Source: Lachnospiraceae bacterium (GTDB lineage: Bacteria > Bacillota > Clostridia > Lachnospirales > Lachnospiraceae). Taken from it: 56,924 bases of DNA. How positions within the stretch are numbered: the first letter of the stretch is position 1; every line of letters starts with the position of its first letter. Both the position numbers and the translations under genes were made by a program. The notes below the pieces were generated by a model. The model was not told the origin of the DNA. It ran no database searches and worked only from the letters and a program-made list of their open reading frames with translations. Location: assembly GCA_022792535.1 (NCBI GenBank), contig JAAWBG010000079.1, positions 1 to 56,924 on the forward strand, in the 5' to 3' direction. Shown in pieces: positions 16,025 through 24,681 of the stretch.

Positions 16025-16507
16025 ATGTGTAAGGAAAAAATTACTGTGTATTGCGGTAATGGAAAAGGTAAGACAGCAGCGGCGCTTGGATATGCGATAC
16101 AGTCTGCAAGCCAGGGAAGCAGTGCGATTATTATCCAGTTCTTAAAGGGAAAAAAAGAAGAAGAACTTGGATATCTGCAGAGATTGGAACCGGAAGTGAA
16201 ATTTTTCAGCTTTGCAAGGTTTGAAAAGGATTTTACAGAGCTCTCTGAGGAAGAACAGAAGGAAGAGAGCATGAATATCCGCAATGGATTTAATTTTGCA
16301 AAAAAAGTACTGGTGACTGGAGAATGCAGTATTTTGATTTTGGACAGCTTTCTGGAACTTTTAGATTACGGAATGATCACGGAAGAAGACATGGAAGTTT
16401 TGATGAAGGCGAAATCAGACGATACAGAAGTGATGTGTACAGGAAAACATGTGAACAGCATTCTTCGAAAATATATCGGAAAGATTTACGAAATCCATGC
16501 AGATTGA
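16025..16507 (+). CDS. CobA/BtuR-family ATP:corrinoid adenosyltransferase-like protein
   Basis: The family transfers the adenosyl group of ATP to cobalt of corrinoids to make coenzyme B12. The start ATG 16025 (MCKEKITVYCGNGKGK) follows AAAGGAAAAG; the 15-residue upstream extension is unlikely. The 160-residue protein has a clear P-loop GNGKGKTAAALG near residue 12, a QFLKGKK strand and the family's FAKKVLVTGECSILILDS segment. The position normally occupied by Asp-Glu (LDE) reads Asp-Ser here, so catalytic competence is uncertain. No cobalamin genes are adjacent. Length is near the family norm but lacks extra C-terminal residues. Confidence 0.72.
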   Translation: MCKEKITVYCGNGKGKTAAALGYAIQSASQGSSAIIIQFLKGKKEEELGYLQRLEPEVKFFSFARFEKDFTELSEEEQKEESMNIRNGFNFAKKVLVTGECSILILDSFLELLDYGMITEEDMEVLMKAKSDDTEVMCTGKHVNSILRKYIGKIYEIHAD

Positions 16508-16517
16508 TGAATCCTTG

Positions 16518-16546
16518 TTGACTTTAGAAAAGGAAAATGCTATATT
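16518..16546 (+). promoter_or_regulatory. Promoter of the lysine riboswitch-dapA unit
   Basis: TTGACT (16518-16523) and TATATT (16541-16546) are spaced by exactly 17 bp. The riboswitch begins about 25 bp further on. Confidence 0.85.
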
Positions 16547-16570
16547 AGCGTTAACAGAAGAATATGATTA

Positions 16571-16736
16571 GATAGAGGTTGCGCAATTCATGAGTAATTT
16601 ATCGGATGTGGCAGGCACAGAGGATGATAATGGAAAGGGAAGAGCGCCGAAAGAATTTTATACCTGCAGAAGAATTCTTGGGCATATAATGAATAATTAT
16701 ATGACTGTCATCTTTCACATGGATGGAGCGCTATCA
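16571..16736 (+). ncRNA. Lysine riboswitch (L box) aptamer
   Basis: GATAGAGGTTGCG opens and GGAGCGCTATC closes the P1 helix. Conserved core segments of the L box are visible in order: ATTCATGAGTAATTTATC, GGCAGGCACAG, GGGAAGAGCGCCGAA, the CTTGGGC block, and ACTGTCATCTTTCACATGGATGGAG. The downstream terminator and the following dapA gene agree with control of diaminopimelate/lysine synthesis: lysine binding should favour the terminator and switch dapA off. Confidence 0.95.
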
Positions 16737-16789
16737 TAGATTTTATAAGCAGAGAACATGTTTTTGCAGATGTCAGAATAGAATCTTTC

Positions 16790-16816
16790 AGCCGACTTGT
16801 CCAGAGTCGGCTTTTC
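16790..16816 (+). terminator. Riboswitch-controlled terminator before dapA
   Basis: AGCCGACT (16790-16797) pairs with AGTCGGCT (16805-16812) and runs into TTTTCTTCT. It sits between the aptamer and dapA as the expression platform. A second, A+T-rich hairpin (TTAGAAATA/TATTTCTAA) follows at about 16823-16845. Confidence 0.9.
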
Positions 16817-16946
16817 TTCTAGTTAGAAATAGAATTTATTTCTAATTGAAAGAAAGCCAGGGTGCCTGTGCACGTAAGTGGAAATAAGACCAAGAAGGGG
16901 TATCTGATATCTGAGACTGTAATTTTATGAATTAGGAGGAACGTAT

Positions 16947-17840
16947 ATGGCAATTTTCAAAGGAGCAGGTGTTGCTCTTGTCACACCAATGAAAGAGAAT
17001 CTGGAAGTAGACTACGATAAGTTAGCAGAGATCCTAGAAGATCAGATCCAAAATGGAACGGACAGCATTATCATTACAGGAACCACAGGAGAAGCCTCCA
17101 CCTTGACGGTGGAAGAACATTTAGAGGTGATCCGGGCGGCGGTTTCCATTGTGGATAAAAGAATTCCGGTCATTGCAGGAACAGGTTCAAATTGTACGCA
17201 GACAGCAGTGGAACTTTCCTACCAGGCTCAATTGGCAGGAGCAGACGGACTTTTGGTAGTGACGCCTTATTACAATAAAGCTACGCAAAAGGGGCTGATC
17301 AGTCATTATACACAGGTTGCAAAATATGTGGATATTCCGATTATTCTCTATAATGTTCCCAGCCGGACCGGGTGCAGAATCGCGCCGGAGACAGCGGCAG
17401 CTCTGTCAAGGGATATTGAACATATTGTGGGAATGAAAGACGCAGTCGGTGATATTTCTTATACTTTGAAACTGATGGAGGCAACCCAGGGAGATTTTGA
17501 CGTGTATTCCGGCGAGGACGGACAGGTGATTCCGCTGCTTGCCTGCGGCGGAATCGGCGTGATCTCTGTGCTTTCCAACATAGCGCCCAGATTCACCCAC
17601 GATATGGTGATGAATTATCTGAATGGAAATCACAAAGAAGCTCTGGATATGCAGATTAAGGCATTGCCCCTGGTGGATGCGCTGTTCTGCGAAGTGAATC
17701 CCATTCCAGTAAAAGCTGCTATGAATTTGATGGGGTGGAAAGTAGGGTCTCTTCGGTCTCCATTAAGTGAATTGGAACCGGAGAATGTGAAAAAATTAGC
17801 AAAAGCAATGGAGGACTTTGGTATTTCTCTGGCACAATAA
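16947..17840 (+). CDS. dapA: 4-hydroxy-tetrahydrodipicolinate synthase
   Basis: DapA condenses pyruvate with aspartate semialdehyde, the committed step to diaminopimelate and lysine. The 297-residue protein has the pyruvate-aldolase signature: GTTGE (Thr46, Thr47), Tyr135 in YNVPSRTG and the Schiff-base Lys164 in VGMKDAVGD. Length is standard. The ATG at 16947 follows AGGAGG. Regulation is through the lysine riboswitch about 210 bp upstream, and dapB follows on the same strand. Confidence 0.97.
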   Translation: MAIFKGAGVALVTPMKENLEVDYDKLAEILEDQIQNGTDSIIITGTTGEASTLTVEEHLEVIRAAVSIVDKRIPVIAGTGSNCTQTAVELSYQAQLAGADGLLVVTPYYNKATQKGLISHYTQVAKYVDIPIILYNVPSRTGCRIAPETAAALSRDIEHIVGMKDAVGDISYTLKLMEATQGDFDVYSGEDGQVIPLLACGGIGVISVLSNIAPRFTHDMVMNYLNGNHKEALDMQIKALPLVDALFCEVNPIPVKAAMNLMGWKVGSLRSPLSELEPENVKKLAKAMEDFGISLAQ

Positions 17841-17874
17841 GCAGAGGATTAAAATAGAAAAATACGCATAAGAA

Positions 17875-17934
17875 GAGCTGCCTTTTCAAAGAATGTGTTT
17901 GAACCTTATTTTCAGACTTGTTATGAGGCAGCTC
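17875..17934 (+). other. Hairpin in the dapA-dapB spacer
   Basis: GAGCTGCCT (17875-17883) pairs exactly with AGGCAGCTC (17926-17934), with a smaller TTCAAA/TTTGAA hairpin inside. No T-run follows. It may adjust mRNA stability or relative expression of dapB. Confidence 0.5.
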
Positions 17935-17958
17935 GCCTTACATTTAGGAGGAAAAGAA

Positions 17959-18717
17959 ATGGTAAGAATGATCATGCATGGGTGCAATGGAAAAATGGGA
18001 CAGGTGATCTCTGGAATCTGTCAGGAAGACAGTGAGATTGAGATTGTGGCAGGAATTGATCCCTATACTGGAATTGTAAATCCCTATCCAGTATTTTCTA
18101 AGATAGAGGAATGTCAGATAGAGGCGGACGTAGTGGTAGATTTTGCAGCGGCTTCTGGGGTGGATGGTTTACTGGACTATTGTATAGCGCGTCAGATGCC
18201 GGTTGTTTTGTGTACCACAGGGTTAAGCGAGGAGCAGTTGAAAAAAGTAGAAGAAGCCAGCCGGCAGACAGCAGTGCTGAAATCTGCCAATATGTCGCTG
18301 GGAATCAATATGCTGATGGAATTGCTTCAGACAGCGGCGAAAATCTTAGCCCCGGCAGGATTTGATATGGAGATTGTGGAAAAACACCATAACCAGAAAG
18401 TAGATGCGCCCAGCGGAACCGCCCTTGCTCTGGCGGATTCTATCAATGAAGCCTTGGGAAATTCTTACGAATATAACTATGACAGAACGAAAGAGCGCAA
18501 GAAACGGGAATCCTGTGAGATTGGGATTCAGGCGGTGCGCGGCGGAAGTATTGTGGGAGAACATGAGGTGATTTTTGCAGGGCTGGATGAAGTGATAGAG
18601 ATCAAGCACACAGCATATTCCAAAGGGATTTTTGCTAAGGGCGCGGTGGAGGCTGCAAAATTTCTGGCAGGCCGGCCGGCAGGAAGATATGATATGAAAG
18701 ATGTGATTGCAAAATAA
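17959..18717 (+). CDS. dapB: 4-hydroxy-tetrahydrodipicolinate reductase
   Basis: DapB reduces the DapA product with NAD(P)H to tetrahydrodipicolinate. The start ATG 17959 lies behind TTAGGAGG; the longer frame from 17893 has no such site. The 252-residue enzyme has the nucleotide-binding GCNGKMGQ near the N-terminus, the EKHHNQKVDAPSGTAL substrate motif with the catalytic His pair and Lys, and the C-terminal GEHEVIFAG segment. It is co-transcribed with dapA, 118 bp downstream of it. Confidence 0.96.
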   Translation: MVRMIMHGCNGKMGQVISGICQEDSEIEIVAGIDPYTGIVNPYPVFSKIEECQIEADVVVDFAAASGVDGLLDYCIARQMPVVLCTTGLSEEQLKKVEEASRQTAVLKSANMSLGINMLMELLQTAAKILAPAGFDMEIVEKHHNQKVDAPSGTALALADSINEALGNSYEYNYDRTKERKKRESCEIGIQAVRGGSIVGEHEVIFAGLDEVIEIKHTAYSKGIFAKGAVEAAKFLAGRPAGRYDMKDVIAK

Positions 18718-18778
18718 GAGTTTCCTGTTAAAATAGAGATGATAGGATAAATTTGTCATTGATCAGGGAGAAGAATAT

Positions 18779-20734
18779 ATGGAGAAAGCAGATATCAGAT
18801 ATTTGAAAGGGTTGGCGAAACAATATCCCACCATTCCGGCAGCAGCCACAGAGATTATAAATCTCCAGGCTATTTTGAGCCTGCCCAAAGGAACCGAGCA
18901 TTTTATCACAGATATTCATGGAGAATACGACCAATTTCAGCATGTGATGAAAAATGGTTCCGGAGCCATCAAACGGAAGATTGAAGAAGAGTTCGGCAAC
19001 AGTCTCTCGGTGGCTGAGAAAAAAGGAATTGCAATTTTAATTTACTATCCAGAGCTGAAGCTGAAACAAGTGCTGAAACAGGAAGAAAATATGGAGGACT
19101 GGTACAAGGTGACCTTGTACCGCCTGATTCGGATCTGCAAAGGAGCATCTTCGAAATATACCCGTTCCAAAGTGAGAAAAGCCCTTCCCAAGGACTTTGC
19201 CTATGTGATCGAGGAGCTTTTGACCGGAAGGCCTTACGTATCGGATCAGGAGGCATATTACAATGAGATTATCAATTCTGTGATCCGTACCGGAAGAGCT
19301 TCCGAACTGGTGATTGGATTCTGCAATCTGATCCGGCGGCTGGTGGTGGATCATCTGCATGTGGTGGGAGATATTTACGACAGAGGACCTTATCCTAATC
19401 TGATTATGGATACGTTGATGGAACATCATTCTGTGGATATTCAATGGGGGAACCATGACGTTCTGTGGATGGGAGCGGCGGCAGGCAATCCGGCCTGTAT
19501 TGCAAATGTAATCCGCATTTCCGCCAGGTATGGCAATCTGAATACCTTAGAAGACGGTTATGGAATCAATCTGATTCCCCTGGTGAGATTTGCATTGGAG
19601 CGGTATGACAAAGACCCTTGCGACGCTTTTCACCTGGATTACCGGGAGGATGAGTATGATGTGAAGGATGTTCAGCTGGATAAGAAAATGCATAAAGCCA
19701 TTACGATAATACAGTTTAAGTTAGAGGGGCAGCTGATCAAAAAACATCCAGAATTTCAGATGCAGGAGCGGCTTCTGTTAGATAAAATAGATTTAGAAAA
19801 GAAAACCGTAACAGTGGAGGGAAAGACCTATCCATTGAAGGATACTTGCTTCCCCACTTTAGATATGAAACATCCTTATGAATTGTCTCCGGAAGAAGCA
19901 GATGTGATGGACCGTCTTGTGACAGCCTTTATTAACTGCGAAAAACTGCAAAAACATATTCGATTCCTCTACACAAAGGGAAGCCTCTATAAAGTATACA
20001 ACGGGAATCTGCTGTATCATGGCTGCGTTCCTTTTAACGAGGATGGAACGTTTAAAAAGGTACGTATTTTTAATAGAGAGTACAGTGGAAAAGAACTGTA
20101 TGACGTATTGGAACATTACGCGAGAAAAGGTTACTATTCCATTGATCCCAAGGAAAAAGAGAAAGGGCTGGATATCCTGTGGTTTATCTGGCAGAATGCC
20201 AATTCACCTGTGTTTGGAAAATCGAAGATGACCACCTTTGAGCGGTATTTTATTGCAGACAAGGCCACCCACAAAGAGCCCAAGAATCCATATTATCGCT
20301 TGTTGGAACAGGAAGAGATTGTCAATAAGATTTTAAGGGAGTTTGGCCTGGAGGGAGAGGACGCCCATATCATCAACGGTCATGTGCCAGTGGAGACGAA
20401 ACGGGGAGAATCCCCGGTAAAATGCGGCGGAAAACTGCTGATCATTGACGGAGGATTTTCCAAGGCTTATCAGCCCAAAACAGGAATTGCCGGTTATACT
20501 TTGATCTATAATTCTTATGGTCTGCTGCTTGCAGCCCATGAGCCTTTTGAGTCTGTGGAAAAAGCAGTGCAGAATGGAAATGATATTCATTCTCATATGG
20601 TTTTAGTACAGCATACCAACCTTAGAAAAACGGTGGCAGATACTGATGTGGGAAAAGAGATTAAGGAAAATATTACAGAGCTGGAAGCGCTGCTGTGCGC
20701 ATACCGGGAAGGTACTATCGTAGAACGACAGTAA
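18779..20734 (+). CDS. fbp: Fructose-1,6-bisphosphatase class III
   Basis: This gluconeogenic enzyme hydrolyses fructose 1,6-bisphosphate to fructose 6-phosphate. The 651-residue protein is of the Firmicutes class III type, with a calcineurin-like phosphoesterase core: FITDIHGEYDQF near residue 42, DIYDRGPYPNLI near 200 and WGNHDVLWMG near 222 for the two metal ions, and GHVPVETKRGESPV near 540. Length is typical for this class. It starts at ATG 18779 behind AGGGAG, shortly after dapB. Confidence 0.96.
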   Translation: MEKADIRYLKGLAKQYPTIPAAATEIINLQAILSLPKGTEHFITDIHGEYDQFQHVMKNGSGAIKRKIEEEFGNSLSVAEKKGIAILIYYPELKLKQVLKQEENMEDWYKVTLYRLIRICKGASSKYTRSKVRKALPKDFAYVIEELLTGRPYVSDQEAYYNEIINSVIRTGRASELVIGFCNLIRRLVVDHLHVVGDIYDRGPYPNLIMDTLMEHHSVDIQWGNHDVLWMGAAAGNPACIANVIRISARYGNLNTLEDGYGINLIPLVRFALERYDKDPCDAFHLDYREDEYDVKDVQLDKKMHKAITIIQFKLEGQLIKKHPEFQMQERLLLDKIDLEKKTVTVEGKTYPLKDTCFPTLDMKHPYELSPEEADVMDRLVTAFINCEKLQKHIRFLYTKGSLYKVYNGNLLYHGCVPFNEDGTFKKVRIFNREYSGKELYDVLEHYARKGYYSIDPKEKEKGLDILWFIWQNANSPVFGKSKMTTFERYFIADKATHKEPKNPYYRLLEQEEIVNKILREFGLEGEDAHIINGHVPVETKRGESPVKCGGKLLIIDGGFSKAYQPKTGIAGYTLIYNSYGLLLAAHEPFESVEKAVQNGNDIHSHMVLVQHTNLRKTVADTDVGKEIKENITELEALLCAYREGTIVERQ

Positions 20735-20766
20735 AAGGGATATGATGTAACAGGGAGGGAGAAGTG

Positions 20767-21750
20767 ATGAAGAAGAGAAAAAGATGGGGATATCTGGGAT
20801 GTCTGCTGGCTGTAATCCTCTTGGTTACAGACTGTATGCCGGCATATGCGGCCAAACTTCCGGCCCTTAAGGTAAAGGGGACCCAATTGGTCAATACAAA
20901 GGGAAAAACAGTTCGGTTAAAGGGGGTCAGCACCCATGGGCTGTCCTGGTATCCAGAGTATGTGAACCAGAAATCTTTTACCTATATGAAAAAGAAATGG
21001 AAGATTAACGCCGTAAGACTGGCCATGTATACCGGTGAATACAATGGATACTGTACAGGAGATGCGGCCAACCGTAAGGCATTGGAGAAACAGATTGACC
21101 AGGGGGTGAAATACGCTGCCAAAGCAGGATTGTATGTGATCATAGACTGGCATATTTTAAGCGATGGTAATCCCAGGACTTATGAGAAGCAATCTTTAAA
21201 ATTTTTTAAAAAGATGGCTTCCAAATATAAAAATCACACCAATGTGATTTATGAGATCTGCAATGAACCGAACGGAGGCGCCTCTTGGGGTACCATCAAA
21301 ACTTATGCAAAAAAGGTGATTAAGACGATCCGCTCTAAGGACAAGGACGCAGTGATTCTCGTAGGGACGCCCAACTGGTCCCAGGATGTGGACATAGCGG
21401 CTCAAAGTCCCATCAAAGGATATAAAAATATTATGTATACCCTGCATTTCTATGCAGGAACCCATGGAAAAGATCTGCGGAATAAGGCGGAAACAGCATT
21501 GCAGAAGGGACTTCCCCTTTTTGTGTCAGAATTCGGTATTTCAGATGCCTCAGGAAATGGAAAACTGAACAAAAAAGAAGGGGAGCGGTGGATGAAGTTT
21601 ATGAAGAAAAACAAGATCAGTTTTATTGGCTGGAATCTATCGAATAAAGATGAGAGTTCTGCGCTGATCAAGCCTTCTTGTAAGAAGTATTCAGAATGGA
21701 AGAGCAGCCAGCTCACTCCCTGGGGGAAGTGGCTGGTAAAACAGTTTTAA
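20767..21750 (+). CDS. Secreted GH5 endoglucanase-like glycoside hydrolase
   Basis: A 327-residue glycoside hydrolase of family 5 that should cut beta-1,4-glucans or related glycans. A signal peptide is clear (MKKRKRWGYLGCLLAVILLV...PAYAA). The TIM-barrel active site includes DWHIL (His129), NEP with acid/base Glu167 and SEFG with nucleophile Glu255. There is no carbohydrate-binding module, dockerin or anchor, so it is released as a small single-domain enzyme. ATG 20767 directly follows an alternative GTG, with AGGGAGGG upstream. It is only about 30 bp after fbp and probably shares its transcript. Confidence 0.92.
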   Translation: MKKRKRWGYLGCLLAVILLVTDCMPAYAAKLPALKVKGTQLVNTKGKTVRLKGVSTHGLSWYPEYVNQKSFTYMKKKWKINAVRLAMYTGEYNGYCTGDAANRKALEKQIDQGVKYAAKAGLYVIIDWHILSDGNPRTYEKQSLKFFKKMASKYKNHTNVIYEICNEPNGGASWGTIKTYAKKVIKTIRSKDKDAVILVGTPNWSQDVDIAAQSPIKGYKNIMYTLHFYAGTHGKDLRNKAETALQKGLPLFVSEFGISDASGNGKLNKKEGERWMKFMKKNKISFIGWNLSNKDESSALIKPSCKKYSEWKSSQLTPWGKWLVKQF

Positions 21751-21778
21751 GAATGAAAATCATTAAAAAATTTCATTC
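21751..21778. terminator. Convergent terminator-like hairpin
   Basis: GAATGAAA (21751-21758) pairs with TTTCATTC (21771-21778) around an A-rich loop. It lies where the GH5 gene and the minus-strand spermidine-synthase-like gene converge and overlaps the latter's stop region. Confidence 0.55.
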
Positions 21779-23343
21779 AGATATAATTCTCGGTAATAAT
21801 CCAGTTCATCGGCAATGATTTCATCTAAAACCTGCATGCCCAGAAGCTCCACCGGAGCCTTGTCATCTGTCAGGATTAGATTGCCAGATTCCCGTAACTC
21901 CAGGTTTTTTGAAACCAGCGTCATCATTTCATCCAGAGCAGAATCGGTGAGATGATGGCGTTTTTCTTCGAAGGTTTCCAGCTGGCCAGAATCCTGAAAG
22001 GCAAAGACCTCACAGTTGGTTCCGCCGCTGACAGGCACCGTGTATACCCGATCAAAAACAGAGCCTATGGTGTCGCAGAGATAATCATTGATAGAATGTT
22101 TTGAATCAGACCGCATATTCATGTTTACCACCATAACTCCTTCCGGTGTTAAATGATCTCTGACTTCTGTGAAAAATTCCTGGGAGGACATCTGAAAGGG
22201 AATGGTAATATCCTGGTAGGCGTCCACCATAATCACATCGTATTTTTTGTCTGAAGCGGCCAGATAGGAACGTCCGTCGTAGACGGACACTTGAACAGAA
22301 TCAGGAAGTTCAAAATATTCAGATGCCAGATCTGCAATCTTCTGGTCGATTTCCACCCCTTCAATGGAACAATCTGGAAAGTATTCGCTGCAGTATTTGG
22401 CGAAAGTGCCGGTGCCCAGCCCCAGGATCAGAATATGGCCGGGATTGCCGGCAGTGATGCCTGCCATCAGAGGAGCGGCCAGGGCATAGTCGTAATACAT
22501 GCCGGTCAGTTTTGCGTCTTTCATCAAGATAGACTGTACGCCGAACAATACATTGGTGGACAGGATCACCGAGGAATCAGATTCTTTTACCTGGAGGTAA
22601 TTGTAGATGGATTCGTCTTCTAAGGTGATATCCTTCTCCCAGAAAGCAAAACTGTAGGAAGAAGAGGAGAAACCCAGTCCCAGAATCAGCAGAAGGACAA
22701 GGGCGCACGTTATTTTTTTCTGGCCCTGTGATAAAAAATAGACAATGCTGATCAGAGCCAGTACGCCGGAGAAGATCAGAAAGGTAACGGCTGTTCCCAC
22801 AGAGGGAATGGTGACAAAAGTGGGGAGGAAGGTGCCGATAATACTTCCGATGGTGTTTAGGGCGTTCAGCTCTCCTACGGTTTTTCCATTGCTGTCAAGG
22901 CTGTCCACAGAGTATTTTACCAGGGAAGGCGTCACCGTTCCAAGGAGTACACAGGGAAAGGCAAATACTGCCAGGCAGGCAAAGAGGGCGGCCCACACCA
23001 GGAAATTCCTGGTGATAAACACTGCAAGAAGCAGGGAAATTCCGCCAATCAGATACCGTCCGGCAAAGGGGATCAGGGCGATCCACACAGCGGCTAAGAG
23101 AAGCCGGCCATACAGCTTGTCCGGGGAGGGAGACTTGTCAGCCATTCGTCCGCCCCAGACATTTCCCAGGGCCATGGCGATCATGATTACCCCGATAATG
23201 ACAGTCCACACGATCTGAGAAGAACTGAAGTAAGGAGCCATCAGACGGCTTGCCCCCAGTTCCACAGCCATAACAGACATGCCGGAGAAAAATTCTGTCA
23301 CATATAGAAAATACTTGTTTTTTAAAATATTTCGTTCCTTCAT
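21763..23343 (-). CDS. Membrane-anchored spermidine synthase-like methyltransferase-fold protein
   Basis: The 526-residue protein fuses about seven N-terminal transmembrane helices (residues about 10-225) to a spermidine-synthase-like Rossmann domain. The latter shows a nucleotide/aminopropyl-donor loop ILGLGTGTFAKY near 307, VEIDQKI, DGRSYL and IMVDAY. Such fused SpeE proteins are widespread; whether they make polyamines is unclear because the canonical substrate residues are often changed. The final segment ILTDDKAPVELL is conserved in the family. It is divergent from the amino-acid transporter genes. Its start at 23343 follows an AAGGTGG on the minus strand. Confidence 0.85.
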   Translation of the reverse strand: MKERNILKNKYFLYVTEFFSGMSVMAVELGASRLMAPYFSSSQIVWTVIIGVIMIAMALGNVWGGRMADKSPSPDKLYGRLLLAAVWIALIPFAGRYLIGGISLLLAVFITRNFLVWAALFACLAVFAFPCVLLGTVTPSLVKYSVDSLDSNGKTVGELNALNTIGSIIGTFLPTFVTIPSVGTAVTFLIFSGVLALISIVYFLSQGQKKITCALVLLLILGLGFSSSSYSFAFWEKDITLEDESIYNYLQVKESDSSVILSTNVLFGVQSILMKDAKLTGMYYDYALAAPLMAGITAGNPGHILILGLGTGTFAKYCSEYFPDCSIEGVEIDQKIADLASEYFELPDSVQVSVYDGRSYLAASDKKYDVIMVDAYQDITIPFQMSSQEFFTEVRDHLTPEGVMVVNMNMRSDSKHSINDYLCDTIGSVFDRVYTVPVSGGTNCEVFAFQDSGQLETFEEKRHHLTDSALDEMMTLVSKNLELRESGNLILTDDKAPVELLGMQVLDEIIADELDYYRELYLNEIF

Positions 23344-23467
23344 AGATAACCACCTTTTCGATGAAATGATAAATAATATGGAGTTATTTTAACACAGACG
23401 TAAGAAAAATAGTAAATTTTTTAAAAATATTGAATAAAAGGGAAAAATCGGTCCATACTATTACCAT

Positions 23468-23597
23468 CCGAAGCAGACAAATCCCCCACTTGTACTGCTC
23501 GGTGAAAGCAAAATGCTTTGAACCAAAGATAAGGTTAAATACTTATCCTCCCCTTTTGAAAATCCCCGTGGCGCAAGACAGCGTTATGGGGATTTTT
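23468..23597 (+). ncRNA. Unassigned structured leader or small RNA with terminator
   Basis: Four consecutive hairpins lie between the divergent genes: 23468-23480 with 23490-23502 (CCGAAGCAGACAA with TTGTACTGCTCGG), AAAGCA/TGCTTT at 23505-23519, GATAAG/CTTATC at 23528-23547, and AATCCCCGT...GCGTTATGGGGATT at 23561-23595 followed by TTTTTGTG. The last is a good terminator. I could not match the upstream part to a riboswitch family I know. It may regulate the downstream amino-acid transporter or be a stand-alone small RNA. The rest of 23344-23771 contains a CGTAACGGTTACG dyad at 23611-23623 and promoter-like A+T-rich DNA. Confidence 0.55.
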
Positions 23598-23771
23598 GTG
23601 TCTGACGGAAACGTAACGGTTACGAAAATTTAGAAAACTTTCCAATGCGTACTTTAAAAATGAAATTTACTATGGTATCCTATTCTTGTACTTTCAGGTT
23701 TCAAAAATGAAAAAGATAGATCGAAAACAGACAGAAAAACCCAGACAGGGAAAGAGACAAGGAGAGAAAAA

Positions 23772-24659
23772 ATGAAAAGAATAACTGCGTTATTGTTGAT
23801 GGTATTATTATCATGTACTATGTTGGGATGTGCAGATAATAAAAAAACAGACACATTGTCGGAAACCGACGCAACAGTGGAAAAGGAAAGTGGAGATACA
23901 GAGCCAGAGGTTTCAAAGGAAGAGGGAACGTCTAAGCCTTTGGTGGTGGCGATGGAACTTGCCTATCCGCCTTTTGAGACAAGAGACGACGCCGGAGAGC
24001 CGGCAGGGGTCAGCGTGGATCTGATCAAAGCTTTTGGAACATACATCGGACGTGAGGTTCAGATTGAGAATACAGCCTGGGATGGCCTGATTCCTGCCCT
24101 GCAGACAGGGGCCGCAGATCTTGTGATTTCTTCCATGACCATTACCGAAGAACGGAAAGAGCTGATTGATTTTTCCGATCCCTATGCCAATGCCCTTTTG
24201 GCGATTTTAGCCAATGGAGATTCCAAGATCGCATCCATAGATGATCTGAACCAGGAAGGAAAGACAATTGCGGTAAAATCTGGCTCCACAGGCCATATGT
24301 ATGCAGAAAAAAATCTGACCAAGGCAAAAGTTCTGGCAATGCCGGATGAAAGCGCCTGTGTGATAGAAGTATCCCAGGGTCGGGCCGATGGATTTATTTA
24401 TGATCAGCTGACCATTTATCGGAACTGGCAGAATAATCAAGATACCACCAGCGCAGTCTTTATTCCATTTCAGGACCCGGAGCAATGGGGCATTGCAGTA
24501 CAGAAAGGCAATCAAAAGCTGCTGGATCAGCTCAATGAGTTCCTAGCAGAGTACAGAGAAAAGGGCGGATATGAGGAACTGACCGAAAAGCATCTGGCAG
24601 AGGAAAAGAAGGCCTTTGAGGAACTTGATTTCCAATGGTTTTTTGATATGGATGAGTAG
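23772..24659 (+). CDS. Amino-acid ABC transporter substrate-binding lipoprotein
   Basis: This is the extracellular binding component of a polar amino-acid importer. The 295-residue protein has a lipoprotein signal peptide with lipobox MLGC (Cys20) and an acidic linker, then a family 3 solute-binding domain: MELAYPPFETRDDAGEPAGVSVDLIKAFG around residues 57-85, WDGLIPALQTGAADLVISSMTITEER, and DFSDPYANALLAI. It heads a binding-protein/permease/ATPase operon. The exact amino acid cannot be read from sequence. A structured leader with terminator lies upstream. Confidence 0.93.
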   Translation: MKRITALLLMVLLSCTMLGCADNKKTDTLSETDATVEKESGDTEPEVSKEEGTSKPLVVAMELAYPPFETRDDAGEPAGVSVDLIKAFGTYIGREVQIENTAWDGLIPALQTGAADLVISSMTITEERKELIDFSDPYANALLAILANGDSKIASIDDLNQEGKTIAVKSGSTGHMYAEKNLTKAKVLAMPDESACVIEVSQGRADGFIYDQLTIYRNWQNNQDTTSAVFIPFQDPEQWGIAVQKGNQKLLDQLNEFLAEYREKGGYEELTEKHLAEEKKAFEELDFQWFFDMDE

Positions 24660-24681
24660 AGGGTAAGAGACGAGGATACAT

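Noticed and set aside
23468-23597. T-box leader
   Set aside because: The conserved T-box bases (AGGGTGGNACCGCG) are absent.
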